This document shows positions 8,433 to 17,324 of a DNA stretch of 64,000 nucleotides, piece by piece. The notes below the pieces were generated by a model, which searched no databases, was not told where the DNA came from, and saw only the letters and a program-made list of their open reading frames with translations. The stretch is from the NCBI RefSeq assembly GCF_036345995.1, contig NZ_CP107796.1, forward strand, positions 7,998,001-8,062,000, read 5' to 3'. Positions within the stretch are counted from its first letter, which is position 1. Every line of letters begins with the position of its first letter. Made by a program: the position numbers and the translations under genes. This DNA is from Streptomyces sp. NBC_00557 (GTDB lineage Bacteria > Actinomycetota > Actinomycetes > Streptomycetales > Streptomycetaceae).

Positions 8433-10307
8433 TCAGGCGGACTTGGGGACGTCGATCCTGTCGATGTCGGGGGAGTAGTCCCAGCCGCTGTCGAACGTGA
8501 TGGTGTTGGAGCCTGCCTTCAGGGCCAGCCGCACGCTGACGGTGTCGACCGTGGACCAGTCGCCCGTGGAGGGGAACTTCAGGCTGGTGCCGTTGCCGCT
8601 GTTGGAGTAGACGGTGACCGATCGGGGGTCACCGCTGACGTAGGAGACGTTGACGGTGTAGATGCCGGCCTTCTTCACCGTGATGTCGTTGAACTGCAGC
8701 TTGCTGTCGAGATAGAGGTTGCCGACCTTCTTTCCTCCGGAGCAGGAGTCGCAGGTGGCGACGGAGGCGCTGCCGGTGAGGGTGTTGTTCGGGGACTCGG
8801 CCTCGTAGCGGGTGGTCGACAGCGGGGTGCCGCCGGGTTTGACGGTGAACAGCCGCGAGCCGTGCTCGGGCAGCGTTGCGGTGATCCTGTTCTTGTACGT
8901 GCCGAGGTTGCGGTGGTTCCACAGGTCGCGTACGGAGGCCGCACCGGTGAAGCCGAAGGACGCCCAGTCGGCGGTGACGGAGGCCGGCGAACTGCCGAGA
9001 TTGAACAGGGCGACGGTGTACGTGCCGTCGGCGTTCCTGGTTCCCCAGACCTGCTGGTCGCCCATCGGCGTGACGGGTCGGGCGACGGGCGAGTCGTTCT
9101 GGTCGACGCCGATGACCTCCTGGTTGGTCAGCAGGGAGAGGCCGTAGCTGTCCAGCTTGGTGAGGTCGTCGCCGGTGAACAGGGGCGACTTGTTGATGGC
9201 CCACAGGGTCATGTAGCTCTGCCGCTCGGCCTGGGTGAGACCGTCCATGGCCCCGTTTCCGACGTCGATCGCGTCGAGGTCGTTCCAGCCGCCCGGGCCG
9301 GCCTCGTGGCTCCAGGCGGGGGCGTCGTTCCAGCGGTCATTGACGGAGTTCTCCCAGGTGACCAGGGTGTGGCAGTAGCACTCGACATCGGTGTCGATGC
9401 GCCAGCCGTTGGAGTACTTCTTCCAGTCGGCGGCGTGGCCGATGTCGAGGGACCAGGAGAGTTCGAGGTGGATCGGGCGGCCGGTGGCGGATATGGCCTT
9501 GTGCCAGGCGGCCACGTCCGCGACGTTGTTGTAGTTGTCACCGGACTTGAACGAGCCCGGGCCCACGCCGTCCAGTTTGAGGAAGTCGTAGCCCCAGTCC
9601 GCGAGCATCTGTGCCTGCGAGTCGATGTACTTCTGCGCGCACGGGTTGTCGAAGTCCAGCTTGTAGGCGCTGTCCCAGCCGTTGGTGGTGCGCAGATCCG
9701 GGTAGACGATGTCCGCCGTGGTGCACCCGGGGGCGTTCCAGATCGGCAGCTTGCCGTCGCCGTACGCGCCCTTCTCCAGGCCGACGGGCAGGTAGATGCC
9801 GGCCTTGAGGCCCTTGGAATGGATGTGGTCGGCGACCGGCTTCATGCCGTGGGGGAACCGGACCGGGTCGGGTGACTGGCGTCCGTACCGGTCGAACTCG
9901 GACGTCCAGTTCTTGTCCATCCACCAGCCGGCGTCGATGTTGACATAGTCGTACCCGTACGGCTTCAGCGTGGCGGCGAGGGCGTCCGTCTGCTTCAGGA
10001 CGTTCGCCTCGGTGAGGTAGCTGTAGTTGCCGTCCGGGTTGAGGCCCGGGTACTGGGACGACTGCATGCTCCAGCTGGACCAGCCCATGTACGGCTTGGC
10101 AGCGAGGCCGGAGGCGACATCCGCTGTGCCGATGGCGGAAGTACCGGCTGAGGTCGTGGATTTGGAGCCGACGGCCACGGCCTGGCCTGCGGCAGGGACC
10201 GTTGCGGCGACTCCCGCCGTGACGGCCAGGACGAGTATCGCTCGGAGGGTACGGCGCGGGAAGCCGGGGAGGGCTCCGCGCAGGGCTCTGTACGGGGATG
10301 ACCGCAT
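8433..10307 (-). CDS. Secreted GH27 alpha-galactosidase with C-terminal carbohydrate-binding module
   Basis: This 624-residue exported enzyme has a signal peptide (residues 1-45, LRAILVLAVTAGVAATVPAAGQA). The GH27 (beta/alpha)8 barrel spans about 70-370 (KPYMGWSSW, VNIDAGWW). The nucleophile lies in DFLKLDGVG and the likely acid/base Asp in WRIDTDVE. A beta-sandwich (about 375-465) and a CBM6/35-like module (TTRYEAESPNNTL to the end) follow. GH27 enzymes release alpha-linked galactose, and some release beta-L-arabinopyranose, from galactomannan or arabinogalactan. The ATG at 10307 follows AGGA. The usual CEWG loop of GH27 is replaced by LELSW, so the exact specificity is open. The ROK regulator lies upstream on the same strand. 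Confidence 0.87.
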   Translation of the reverse strand: MRSSPYRALRGALPGFPRRTLRAILVLAVTAGVAATVPAAGQAVAVGSKSTTSAGTSAIGTADVASGLAAKPYMGWSSWSMQSSQYPGLNPDGNYSYLTEANVLKQTDALAATLKPYGYDYVNIDAGWWMDKNWTSEFDRYGRQSPDPVRFPHGMKPVADHIHSKGLKAGIYLPVGLEKGAYGDGKLPIWNAPGCTTADIVYPDLRTTNGWDSAYKLDFDNPCAQKYIDSQAQMLADWGYDFLKLDGVGPGSFKSGDNYNNVADVAAWHKAISATGRPIHLELSWSLDIGHAADWKKYSNGWRIDTDVECYCHTLVTWENSVNDRWNDAPAWSHEAGPGGWNDLDAIDVGNGAMDGLTQAERQSYMTLWAINKSPLFTGDDLTKLDSYGLSLLTNQEVIGVDQNDSPVARPVTPMGDQQVWGTRNADGTYTVALFNLGSSPASVTADWASFGFTGAASVRDLWNHRNLGTYKNRITATLPEHGSRLFTVKPGGTPLSTTRYEAESPNNTLTGSASVATCDSCSGGKKVGNLYLDSKLQFNDITVKKAGIYTVNVSYVSGDPRSVTVYSNSGNGTSLKFPSTGDWSTVDTVSVRLALKAGSNTITFDSGWDYSPDIDRIDVPKSA

Positions 10308-10721
10308 GGGTCGCTTCCTGAGGTGAGGTGAACGGAATCGTTCGGTGGCACCCGGCCGGTGGAGGGGCGTGGCCCGGGCCGGGGGGCATGCCGGGTGCCG
10401 GCAGGACGCCGGCGAAGCGTCCGAGTGGTGGTTCCGCAAGGCGCCGGGTCGGTGGCTCAGCCCTTCTCCGAGGCGATGGTGAGCCAGGTGATGAGCCGTC
10501 GCCGCCGCGAAGTACACCAGGGGCAGGGGATCGCGGTCACCGAGCACCGTCCGCGATCGGACGGGCCGGAGTCACCGTCTCCGAACGGGACCGGCCTGCT
10601 CCGCAGGCGGCGAGAGCGGGCAAGGGCCGAAGCGGCGGCCCTGCCACCGAACGGCGCCCGGACCGACCGTGCGCGGCCGATTCCCGCGACGGCTAGGGGC
10701 TGTGGCTCTGCGGCGTCATGG
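10308..10721 (-). promoter_or_regulatory. Leader region of the GH27 gene with an inverted repeat
   Basis: This 414-bp gap has no gene I can support. GAACG-N4-CGTTC at 10330-10343 is a short inverted repeat ending 23 bp before the GH27 start, where a repressor could block transcription or elongation. I could not pick out a convincing -35/-10 pair. Confidence 0.4.
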
Positions 10722-11903
10722 CTACTCCTCGTATGTGTCCGACCTCATGAAGGACTGGATCGCGGTGGCCGCGGCCCCCCGCGCCCACTCCTCGAAGGGA
10801 AGGGGACGTGTCACCACGTCGCACTGGGAAGCGGTGCCGAAGGCGGACGCGGCGAACGCGTCCCGGATGCCCTCGGCGAAAAGGTCGTAGGCGGCCAGGC
10901 CCTCGCCGGAAATAACCACCCGCCCGGGACCGAAGATGTTCACCAAGAAGCCGATGGCCTTGCCGATGGCCTCGCCGGCCCGTGCGTAGACGGCTCGGGC
11001 ACAGGGATCTCCGCCGTGGGCCAGGGCCAGGGCTTCGGCTGCATCGGTCACCTGCTTGCCGGTGGCCGCACGCACTGCGCGGAGTATCGCCGGGTCCGCC
11101 GCGATCGCCTCCACGCACCCGCGGTTGCCGCAGTGGCAGAGCGGGCCGAGCGGGTCCAGTGCCAGGTGCCCGATTTCGCCGGCCACGCCGTGCGCCCCGG
11201 ACACGACTCGCCCATGGACCACCAGGCCGCATCCGATTCCGGCGCCCACGGTGACCAGGGCGAAGTCGGACAGCCCGACTCCGGCGCCGAACCAGTGCTC
11301 GGCGACCGTGAGAGCCCGGACATCGTTGTCGACCGTGACCGGCAGTCCGGTCGCGGTCCCGACGATCTCGGCGAGGGATACGTCCCGCCACTCCAGGAAG
11401 GGCGAGTACCGGACCACACCGTCCGCGCGGTCCACGTCCCCCGAGATGGCGATGCCCAACCCCCGTACGCGGACGCCGAATCCGTCGGCCTCGGTGAGCA
11501 ACTCCTGTACCACTGTGGTAATAACGGGGAACACGGCCTCCGGCTCGCGGCCCGTGAGCCGCACGTGCCGGGACACCCGGACACGGCAGCACAGGTCGGC
11601 CAGCACGGCGATGATCTCGTCGCCTGTCACCTTGATCCCGATGAACAGCGCTCTGCCGCCGTCCACCCACACCAGGTTGGCCGGGCGTCCCACCGAGGGC
11701 CGTGCCTCTTCGTCCACGCCCTCGGCCAGGTAGCCGAGTTCCATGAGCGGGCGGACCGCCTTGGTGACGGCGGCCGGAGAGAGCCGGGTCCGCCGCCCCA
11801 CCTCGGCCCGGGTGAGCGGACCGTGCGAGAGCAGGGTGGTGAACACCAGGGACGTGGCCGGAGTCATCGTGACGACTGACTCGCCCGGGGATGCGTTGGG
11901 CAT
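10722..11903 (-). CDS. ROK-family transcriptional regulator
   Basis: This 393-residue regulator has an N-terminal winged helix-turn-helix (about 15-75; LTRAEVGRRTRLSPAAVTKA). The ROK sugar-kinase-like domain follows. It carries the Asp-rich sugar pocket (VTVDNDVRAL), VAGEIGHL, and the zinc-binding signature CHCGNRGCVEA. ROK repressors sense a sugar released by the enzymes they control. Its position directly upstream of GH27, GH95 and SGNH on the same strand suggests it controls that group. The kinase-like domain retains GAGIGCGLV. The ATG at 11903 coincides with the expected transcription start of a strong promoter (see 11911-11940), so the mRNA is probably leaderless. Confidence 0.88.
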   Translation of the reverse strand: MPNASPGESVVTMTPATSLVFTTLLSHGPLTRAEVGRRTRLSPAAVTKAVRPLMELGYLAEGVDEEARPSVGRPANLVWVDGGRALFIGIKVTGDEIIAVLADLCCRVRVSRHVRLTGREPEAVFPVITTVVQELLTEADGFGVRVRGLGIAISGDVDRADGVVRYSPFLEWRDVSLAEIVGTATGLPVTVDNDVRALTVAEHWFGAGVGLSDFALVTVGAGIGCGLVVHGRVVSGAHGVAGEIGHLALDPLGPLCHCGNRGCVEAIAADPAILRAVRAATGKQVTDAAEALALAHGGDPCARAVYARAGEAIGKAIGFLVNIFGPGRVVISGEGLAAYDLFAEGIRDAFAASAFGTASQCDVVTRPLPFEEWARGAAATAIQSFMRSDTYEE

Positions 11904-11910
11904 GGCCGGA

Positions 11911-11940
11911 AACCTAGGGGTGACTCTTTTCCGCTGTCAA
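11911..11940 (-). promoter_or_regulatory. HrdB-type promoter of the ROK gene, probably leaderless
   Basis: On the minus strand TTGACA (11940-11935) and TAGGTT (11916-11911) are 18 bp apart, close to the Streptomyces housekeeping consensus. Transcription would start about seven bases later, at 11903-11905, which is the ATG itself. Confidence 0.65.
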
Positions 11941-12450
11941 TGAAAAAACCACTCTTGGTCAGAGGGATTCGGCAGTTGGCTGTCGAACCTTGGAAAGTAA
12001 GGAAGTGTACGTCAATTGACGAGTGTTCAAAGGTGTGGTGGGTTGCCCGTCGGGACGGCGAAGCTGGGGTGCGCCCGGTTCACCGGTCGCCGCCAGGGCA
12101 CCGGCGGGCCAGGGACAGCCGTTCACCCTCCCCGGTCCCCCGGGGCCTTCCTGCCCCGAAGGCGCGGGCTGCCGCCGTACGACCCTTACGGGGACGCCCA
12201 GACTCCTGCATCCCGGCCCTCTCCTGGCCCACCGGCCGGTCACGGATCGCAGGAAGGGCGCGGCAGCCGGTGCAGCGGAACCTGGCCATGGCTTCCACGG
12301 GCAAGCCGGACGAACTTCACCATGGACACCGGCCGGCGGCCGGCCTGGGCGTCCCCCGCCCCCGCATCAGGCCTGAAACCCGCCGACTTCATGTTGCGCA
12401 GTCCTTCTTCGTGATACCTCTCCATCGGGACTGCGACCGAAGGAGATGAC
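11941..12450. other. Gap with a 12-bp palindrome; no gene seen
   Basis: The part near 11941-12030 is unusually AT-rich for this window. It holds the perfect palindrome CGTCAATTGACG at 12010-12021, a possible operator for the ROK gene or for a rightward transcript. From 12030 to the relaxase-like gene I see only shadow frames. The ribosome site GAAGGAGA of that gene is at 12439-12446. Confidence 0.4.
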
Positions 12451-13254
12451 GTGTTGACGGTTCGTGCGTTGAGGAAGGCGGCTGATGAGGCCGAGTTGGC
12501 GGCGGAACCCTTAGTGTCGCCAACGGCGTTCCCCGGATCGGAGGACCCGCTGGGCCTGCGGCCGCACACGATGTGGGTCGGCTCGGCGGAGGCTCTGGCA
12601 CTCCTGGGAGTGCAGTCGGGCAACAAGGCGACCGTCAAAGAACTCGCCGCCGCAGTGGCGGGGCAACACGTTGTCAGCGGCGCGTCGGCCAGGACGGACG
12701 GCGAGGCGTTCGACCTGACGTTCGTGGCGCCGACCTCCGTGTCCTGGGTCTGGGCCCAGGGGGATGCCGACTTGCGCGAGGAACTGGAACAGGTGGTCAT
12801 GCAAGCCGCCTACGCCAGCCTCCAGCACCTGACCCGGACCAGGCCGGTGATCGGCAACATCGCACCCGCCCAAGGTCTCGCCGCCGCACTGGCCCTGCAC
12901 GCAGTCGGGCAGCGCCCACCCTGGTCGCAAGCGCCGCTGCCGTTGCTGCACGTGCACGGCTACCTCGTCGGCGTACTCGACGAGTCAGGAATCCTGCGCG
13001 GCCCGGACCGCCAAGCACTGCAGGAGCAGAGCATGACCCGCGAGTGCGGCGCTCTCGGACGAGCGCGCCTCGCTCAGCACCTGCGCGACCTCGGGTTCGA
13101 GATCAACGCGCGCACGGGCCCCGGCGGCCGCTCCTTCGAAATCGCGGGCGTGCCCGAAGGCCTGCTGGCCATGGGACGGTCGGCGGACAAGGGATGCGCA
13201 GGACTGGGCCGCGAGACCGACCAGGACCCATGGGAGGTCCGCGAGGTCTTCTGA
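12451..13254 (+). CDS. Solitary MobF/TrwC-like relaxase domain protein
   Basis: This 267-residue protein matches only the relaxase (nicking) domain of TrwC/TraA conjugation proteins, which normally exceed 1000 residues because a helicase follows. Seen here are the core motif FDLTFVAPTSVS (about 87-98), WAQGDADLREELEQ, a histidine group (H150, then LLHVHGY with H167/H169) resembling the metal-binding triad, and a late segment SFEIAGVP. The N-terminus has no tyrosine; the only Tyr residues are at 121 and 171, so the usual catalytic Tyr is missing. GTG at 12451 follows GAAGGAGA. No other conjugation gene is nearby. It may be a relic of an integrated element or a repurposed DNA-binding protein. 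Confidence 0.65.
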   Translation: MLTVRALRKAADEAELAAEPLVSPTAFPGSEDPLGLRPHTMWVGSAEALALLGVQSGNKATVKELAAAVAGQHVVSGASARTDGEAFDLTFVAPTSVSWVWAQGDADLREELEQVVMQAAYASLQHLTRTRPVIGNIAPAQGLAAALALHAVGQRPPWSQAPLPLLHVHGYLVGVLDESGILRGPDRQALQEQSMTRECGALGRARLAQHLRDLGFEINARTGPGGRSFEIAGVPEGLLAMGRSADKGCAGLGRETDQDPWEVREVF

Positions 13255-13597
13255 CCCTCGCACTGAGCAGTCGGCCGTACCGGCACACGAGGACCCTGTC
13301 ATCGCGGGGGCTCGTGTCGCCGGTGGCCCGGCAGGCCGTGCTGCCCCCTGCCCGGGGACGAGAAGGACGGTACATCGGGGTTCGTCGGACTCGATGACAG
13401 CGCTCCCTGCACCGACCCGGCGGGACGAGGAAGCCGTGTGCCGACCGGTCGGCATCTGACGGCCATGGCCCACAGCCGCGGCAGGAACAGGACCGCCCTG
13501 CGCCGCCGGGCTCGATGCGCATGCGACCGGCACCTGCCGGTTCTTCCCGCGTGATCGCAGCGGCATGGTGGGGCGATCTTCGGGACACTTGCAGTTC
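13255..13597. other. Gap without a gene
   Basis: No supported reading frame lies in these 343 bp. ACCGGC (13526-13531) and GCCGGT (13536-13541) form a small hairpin with a four-base loop about 270 bp after the relaxase stop. It could help end that transcript. Confidence 0.35.
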
Positions 13598-14149
13598 ATG
13601 AGGCTGCTGACGAGATTGCGTGGAACGGATCGGCGTCTGACCCAGAGGCTCGCCGCCTGCACGGCGCCGGGCGTGCACCGGACGCTGTCGGCGGTGGAGG
13701 AGTGCGCGGAGAGCACCAAGCTGTGGTGCGGTGCGGCAGCGGTGATGGCCTGGGCCGGCGGCGGGCGCGGGCGGCGCGCGGCGGCGGCCGGCCTTGCGGC
13801 GCTGACGCTGGCGCAACTGGTCTCCAACGGGCTGTGCAAGCATCTGGCCGACCGGCCCCGGCCACCCAAGGAGTGGATCCCGCACGACGAGGTCGAGGAC
13901 CGCCCCGCCTCCTCGTCGTTCCCGTCCGGGCACACCGCAGCCGCCGCAGCGTTCACCGCGGCCGTCTGGCCCACATGGCCCGTGGCCGGCATGGCGTGTG
14001 CGGTTCCGGCCGCCATGGTGGCGATCGAGCGTGTGCAGAGCGGCGCGCACTACCCCAGCGACGTCGCCGCCGGCGCCGTGATCGGCCTGGCCGCCGCCCG
14101 GCTTGCCCGCCACAGCCCCCGCTGGGCGCTGCGGTGGTGGCTGTCGTAG
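13598..14149 (+). CDS. PAP2-family membrane phosphatase
   Basis: This is a 183-residue membrane protein of the type 2 phosphatidic-acid phosphatase family, which hydrolyses lipid phosphates at the membrane. All three active-site motifs are seen: KHLADRPRP (motif 1), PSGHTAA (motif 2) and RVQSGAHYPSDVAAG (motif 3, with catalytic His and Asp). Hydrophobic helices flank them. The start is uncertain; ATG at 13598 and ATG at 13565 both have weak ribosome sites, and I prefer the shorter. It stands alone, so whether it acts on undecaprenyl pyrophosphate or another lipid cannot be told. Confidence 0.82.
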   Translation: MRLLTRLRGTDRRLTQRLAACTAPGVHRTLSAVEECAESTKLWCGAAAVMAWAGGGRGRRAAAAGLAALTLAQLVSNGLCKHLADRPRPPKEWIPHDEVEDRPASSSFPSGHTAAAAAFTAAVWPTWPVAGMACAVPAAMVAIERVQSGAHYPSDVAAGAVIGLAAARLARHSPRWALRWWLS

Positions 14150-14407
14150 CCCGCCGGCCGAGGAGCGCGCTTGAGCCTGATCATGTGAAGGCCTCGACTG
14201 CGATGGCGATCCTGTCATGGAAGTCACCCCGTGCTGGGCAGAAGAGCGACCAGAACTTCGCCGTGGTCTGCGCGGTGCGGCCGGACGGGCAGTGACATGG
14301 CGTGCTCGCCGCCCCCGGCCGCGCCGCGCAGGCAGTGCCCGGCCCGGAGGAGCGGGCGGGGCAGGACGCGGACGACGTCCTCGAGCGTCCCTGTGGCAGC
14401 GGCGGGC

Positions 14408-14980
14408 CTACGCTGTTACCGCAGGCCCGCCCGAACAGACCGACTTCCAGGACGCGTCCGCGTAGGCGAGATGGGCGCCGCAGACAGTGCAGCGGAAGAG
14501 CATGGCGGTCGCACCCTCGCCCAGGTGGGTCAGGAAGTGCTCGAGCTGGTTGTCGTCGTGCCGGCCGCCGATGCGCATGTCGACCCGCAACTGGTCGAGG
14601 GCTTCAGGATGCGCCGCCGGCTCGGTGTATCCGACTTCGCCCAAGAAGGCGGCCGCGTCATGGCAGTGGACGAGCCAGTGCGGATCCTGCCAGGCGTGGA
14701 AGCCAGGGGTGCGGCGGGTGACCTCATGCACGACGTCCTCGCTGACACCGTGAAGCCCGTAGGAGTCGCTGAATTCGCCCGCGAAGCGTTCAGCCGCGCT
14801 CCCGTCTGCGATACACCACGGGCAGAAACGTCCGTTGGCCTCGTGCGCGGTGGAGAAGGTGGCCGTGTAGATCCAGCCCGTGTTGCGCCTGCAGCAGGCG
14901 CACGTCTCGACGGACGCGCGGATGGACCCACTGGCGACGGGGTCTGGGTGATAGCGAAAGTAGGGCAGGTTGCCACTCAT
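14408..14980 (-). CDS. CbrC-family (UPF0167) protein
   Basis: This 190-residue soluble protein resembles E. coli CbrC. It has two CxxC pairs: CACCRRNTGWIYT near residue 28 and CTVCGAHL near 165, plus FCPWCIADGSA at about 52. These suggest a zinc-ribbon-like metal site. The segment FHAWQDPHWLVHCHDAAAFLG in the middle is typical of the family. CbrC has been linked to colicin tolerance in E. coli, but its biochemical role is unknown. The ATG at 14980 overlaps the stop of a small upstream frame (ATGA), which suggests translational coupling. Confidence 0.8.
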   Translation of the reverse strand: MSGNLPYFRYHPDPVASGSIRASVETCACCRRNTGWIYTATFSTAHEANGRFCPWCIADGSAAERFAGEFSDSYGLHGVSEDVVHEVTRRTPGFHAWQDPHWLVHCHDAAAFLGEVGYTEPAAHPEALDQLRVDMRIGGRHDDNQLEHFLTHLGEGATAMLFRCTVCGAHLAYADASWKSVCSGGPAVTA

Positions 14981-15204
14981 CGCCGGGTACCGCTCCCGAC
15001 CACGGTGGCCGTGCCTGCTGATCGCATGGAGAGCTGTCTGTCCTCGAGCAGGTCCTGATCAAGCGCGGCGTCGTACCCTTCCTTGCCCAGCCGCATCAGA
15101 GGTGAGAAAGCGGGCGCATGGGCATCCCGGTGCGTGCCCGGCAGGGCTGTGAGCGGTAGCAGTGGATGGAGTCGCGCTCGATCGTAAGGCGCTGCATGTC
15201 CCAT
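14977..15204 (-). CDS. Small frame coupled to the CbrC gene; possibly a broken gene
   Basis: This frame ends with TGA at 14977-14979, overlapping the CbrC start as ATGA. Its last 40 residues (MRLGKEGYDAALDQDLLED and onward) look gene-like. The upstream end is better in another frame (an ATG near 15197 reading MQRLTIERDSIHCYR), so a frameshift may have broken a longer gene. I do not recognise the family. Only the stop-start overlap argues for expression. Confidence 0.3.
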   Translation of the reverse strand: MGHAAPYDRARLHPLLPLTALPGTHRDAHAPAFSPLMRLGKEGYDAALDQDLLEDRQLSMRSAGTATVVGSGTRR

Positions 15205-15255
15205 CGAGCTCCCTCCCGCAGGGCTTCACCCGGACACTGCCACTGCGGGCACTGA

Positions 15256-16059
15256 TCAAACCGTACCGGCGACATGGAATACCGGCCAGCCGATCTCCGT
15301 GCGCCACTGGGCGACAGCGGGGGTGTCGCGTGGGCCGGTGAGGTAGGTTTCGCGCACCGGTCCCGCTACGGCCAGGGAATGGTCCGCCACCCATCTGCCG
15401 AGCTCACCGTAGGTCACGTCGATCGTGTCGTGGGCGCCTGAATAGACGGTAACGGCGAGTTCCGCGCCCGGCAGTTCCACGGTCCGCACCCGTCCTACGG
15501 CCGGTACGTGCGCGTCGACGGGCACGTACACGAGGAGGTGCCCGCTCCCTTCGCTGAACAGCGCGTTGTCGTAGAGCCCGCCCGGGGGTCCTGACGGCCG
15601 ACGGACGACCGCTTCGAGTTCGGCCATCGCACCTGCGTACCAGTCGTGCACGTCGGCGTGCGCGACGGTGGCCTCCACCGCGGCCACGAGCTGTGCGGGC
15701 ACGTGGCGCAGTTCGACCTCGATGCCGGCCGGCTCGGGGTGCAGCAGACGGTGCAGAGACGCGACGGCCGCCTGGGTGCGTGACAACTGTTCCTCCAGCC
15801 GCTGCAGGTGCTCGGCCACGAGTCCCGCACGCGTGGCCGGGTCCTGTGCCAGCAGCATCCGCCGGACGTCTGCGAGCGGCACGTCGAGTTCCCGCAGCCT
15901 GGAGATCACCTGAGCGGTGGGGATCTGGCCGGCGTCGTAGTACCGGTAGCCGCTCGACGGGTCCACGCGGGCCGGCTCCAGCAGCCCCGATTCGTGGTAG
16001 CGACGCAGCGTCCGGATGGTCAAGTGGGTCATCTGGGAGAACTCGCCGATGGTCAGCAT
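15256..16059 (-). CDS. MerR-family regulator with effector-binding domain
   Basis: This 267-residue regulator has a MerR winged HTH (residues 1-70; [32 protein letters not shown]). A dimerising coiled coil follows (about 80-115; [20 protein letters not shown]), then a GyrI-like effector-binding domain (about 120-265). The ATG at 16059 follows AGTAGGAGGC. It is divergent from an SDR oxidoreductase; an 8-bp inverted repeat of MerR-operator type lies between them (16102-16133). The inferred role is a ligand-activated switch for the SDR/SnoaL pair. Confidence 0.87.
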   Translation of the reverse strand: MLTIGEFSQMTHLTIRTLRRYHESGLLEPARVDPSSGYRYYDAGQIPTAQVISRLRELDVPLADVRRMLLAQDPATRAGLVAEHLQRLEEQLSRTQAAVASLHRLLHPEPAGIEVELRHVPAQLVAAVEATVAHADVHDWYAGAMAELEAVVRRPSGPPGGLYDNALFSEGSGHLLVYVPVDAHVPAVGRVRTVELPGAELAVTVYSGAHDTIDVTYGELGRWVADHSLAVAGPVRETYLTGPRDTPAVAQWRTEIGWPVFHVAGTV

Positions 16060-16100
16060 GCCTCCTACTGTGCATGCTCCCCCTGGGGGGGGTTCAGGGC

Positions 16101-16133
16101 TTGACCCTGATGTCGGGGGAGGCCGCAGGGTCA
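16101..16133 (+). promoter_or_regulatory. MerR-type operator
   Basis: TGACCCTG (16102-16109) and CAGGGTCA (16126-16133) form a perfect 8-bp inverted repeat with a 16-bp spacer. The left arm overlaps TTGACC (16101-16106), a possible -35 of the SDR promoter, as expected for a MerR activator site. The right arm ends six bases before the SDR ATG. Confidence 0.65.
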
Positions 16134-16138
16134 CATGC

Positions 16139-16930
16139 ATGACCAGCACGACACATCCTTCCCTCGATCTTCAGGGGCGGCCCGTCCTCGTGACCGGCGC
16201 CGGCAGAGGCACCGGTGCCGCGATCGCGGCACGCCTTCGCGCGGCGGGGGCCACCGTGCTCGCCACGGCGCGTACAGCGCCCCCGACTGCCGACGAGCAT
16301 TTCTTCGTCACCGCCGATCTCACGTCGCCCGAGGGCATCGACACCGTCGTCTCGGCTGTGCACGAGCGGCTCGGCACCCTCGAGATCCTCGTCCACACCC
16401 TCGGTGGGTCTCACTCGCCCCCCGGTGGGTTCGCCGCCCTCACCGAGGAGCACTGGCAGGACGAGATCGCCTTGAATCTGCTGGCCGCGGTCAGGCTCGA
16501 CCGCGCGCTGCTGCCGGCGATGCGCGAGGCGGGCCGTGGTGCCGTCGTCCACGTGTCGTCCATCCAGCGCCGGCTGCCGCTGTTCGACGCCACGCTCGGC
16601 TACGCCGCCGCCAAGGCCGCACTGACCGTCTACAGCAAGGGCCTGTCCCGTGAGCTGGCCCCGCACGGAGTGCGGGTCAATGTGGTCTCCCCGGGAGCGA
16701 TCGAGACGGAGGCGGCCAAGGCCCTCGCCACCCGCATCGCCCGGTCGCAGGGCATCGAGCACGCCGCGGCCTGGGAGCAGATCCTGGCGTCTCTCGGCGG
16801 CATCCCCCTGGGCCGCCCCGCCCGCCCGGAAGAAGTCGCCGAACTCGTCGCCTTCCTCGTCTCCGACCGGGCCAGTGCCATCACCGGCGCCGAACACACG
16901 ATCGACGGCGGCACTGTTCCCACCCTCTAG
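16139..16930 (+). CDS. SDR-family NAD(P)-dependent oxidoreductase
   Basis: This 263-residue classical short-chain dehydrogenase has the nucleotide motif [16 protein letters not shown] near residue 17, catalytic Ser in [15 protein letters not shown] (Tyr-x3-Lys), and the C-terminal [11 protein letters not shown]. The first Gly-rich motif reads GxGxGTG, slightly off the usual GxxxGIG. The ATG at 16139 has no visible ribosome site, and the operator ends six bases upstream, so the mRNA may be almost leaderless. A SnoaL-like gene follows after 46 bp, probably in the same transcript. Substrate unknown. Confidence 0.83.
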   Translation: MTSTTHPSLDLQGRPVLVTGAGRGTGAAIAARLRAAGATVLATARTAPPTADEHFFVTADLTSPEGIDTVVSAVHERLGTLEILVHTLGGSHSPPGGFAALTEEHWQDEIALNLLAAVRLDRALLPAMREAGRGAVVHVSSIQRRLPLFDATLGYAAAKAALTVYSKGLSRELAPHGVRVNVVSPGAIETEAAKALATRIARSQGIEHAAAWEQILASLGGIPLGRPARPEEVAELVAFLVSDRASAITGAEHTIDGGTVPTL

Positions 16931-16976
16931 GCGTACCGACCCGGAACGAGTCCCCACTTCTCGGAGAACCCTGATC

Positions 16977-17324
16977 ATGTCCCTGACCTCCCTTGACCAC
17001 CCGCCGGGCGTCGTCCGGGCGTACCTCGACGCGTGCACCCGGGACGACAGGCGAGCGGCAGCCGAGTGCTTCACCGAGTCCGCGGTCGTCGTGGACGACG
17101 GCAGCACCTACCGCGGCCGGGAGGCGATCTCCCGCTGGATCGGCCGCTCGTCGACCGAGTACACCTATACGTCCACCCCCACGGCCGCCGTCCGGCGTGA
17201 CGGCACCCACTGGAACGTGACCCAGCGCGTGGAGGGCGGCTTCCCCGGCGGTGTCGTCGACCTCGACTATGCCTTCACCCTCGACGACGCGGGCATCACC
17301 GAACTCGTCATCAATCCGGTCTAG
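16977..17324 (+). CDS. SnoaL/NTF2-like domain protein
   Basis: This 115-residue single-domain protein has the NTF2/SnoaL cone fold pattern: a helical start (VVRAYLDACTRDDRRAAAECF), TESAVVVDDGSTYRGREAISRWI, then beta strands ending in GITELVINPV. Such proteins act as small cyclases, isomerases or binding proteins. The ATG at 16977 follows GGAGAA. It lies directly behind the SDR gene and probably shares its MerR-controlled promoter, so the two may act on the same small molecule. Function beyond the fold is not known. Confidence 0.75.
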   Translation: MSLTSLDHPPGVVRAYLDACTRDDRRAAAECFTESAVVVDDGSTYRGREAISRWIGRSSTEYTYTSTPTAAVRRDGTHWNVTQRVEGGFPGGVVDLDYAFTLDDAGITELVINPV

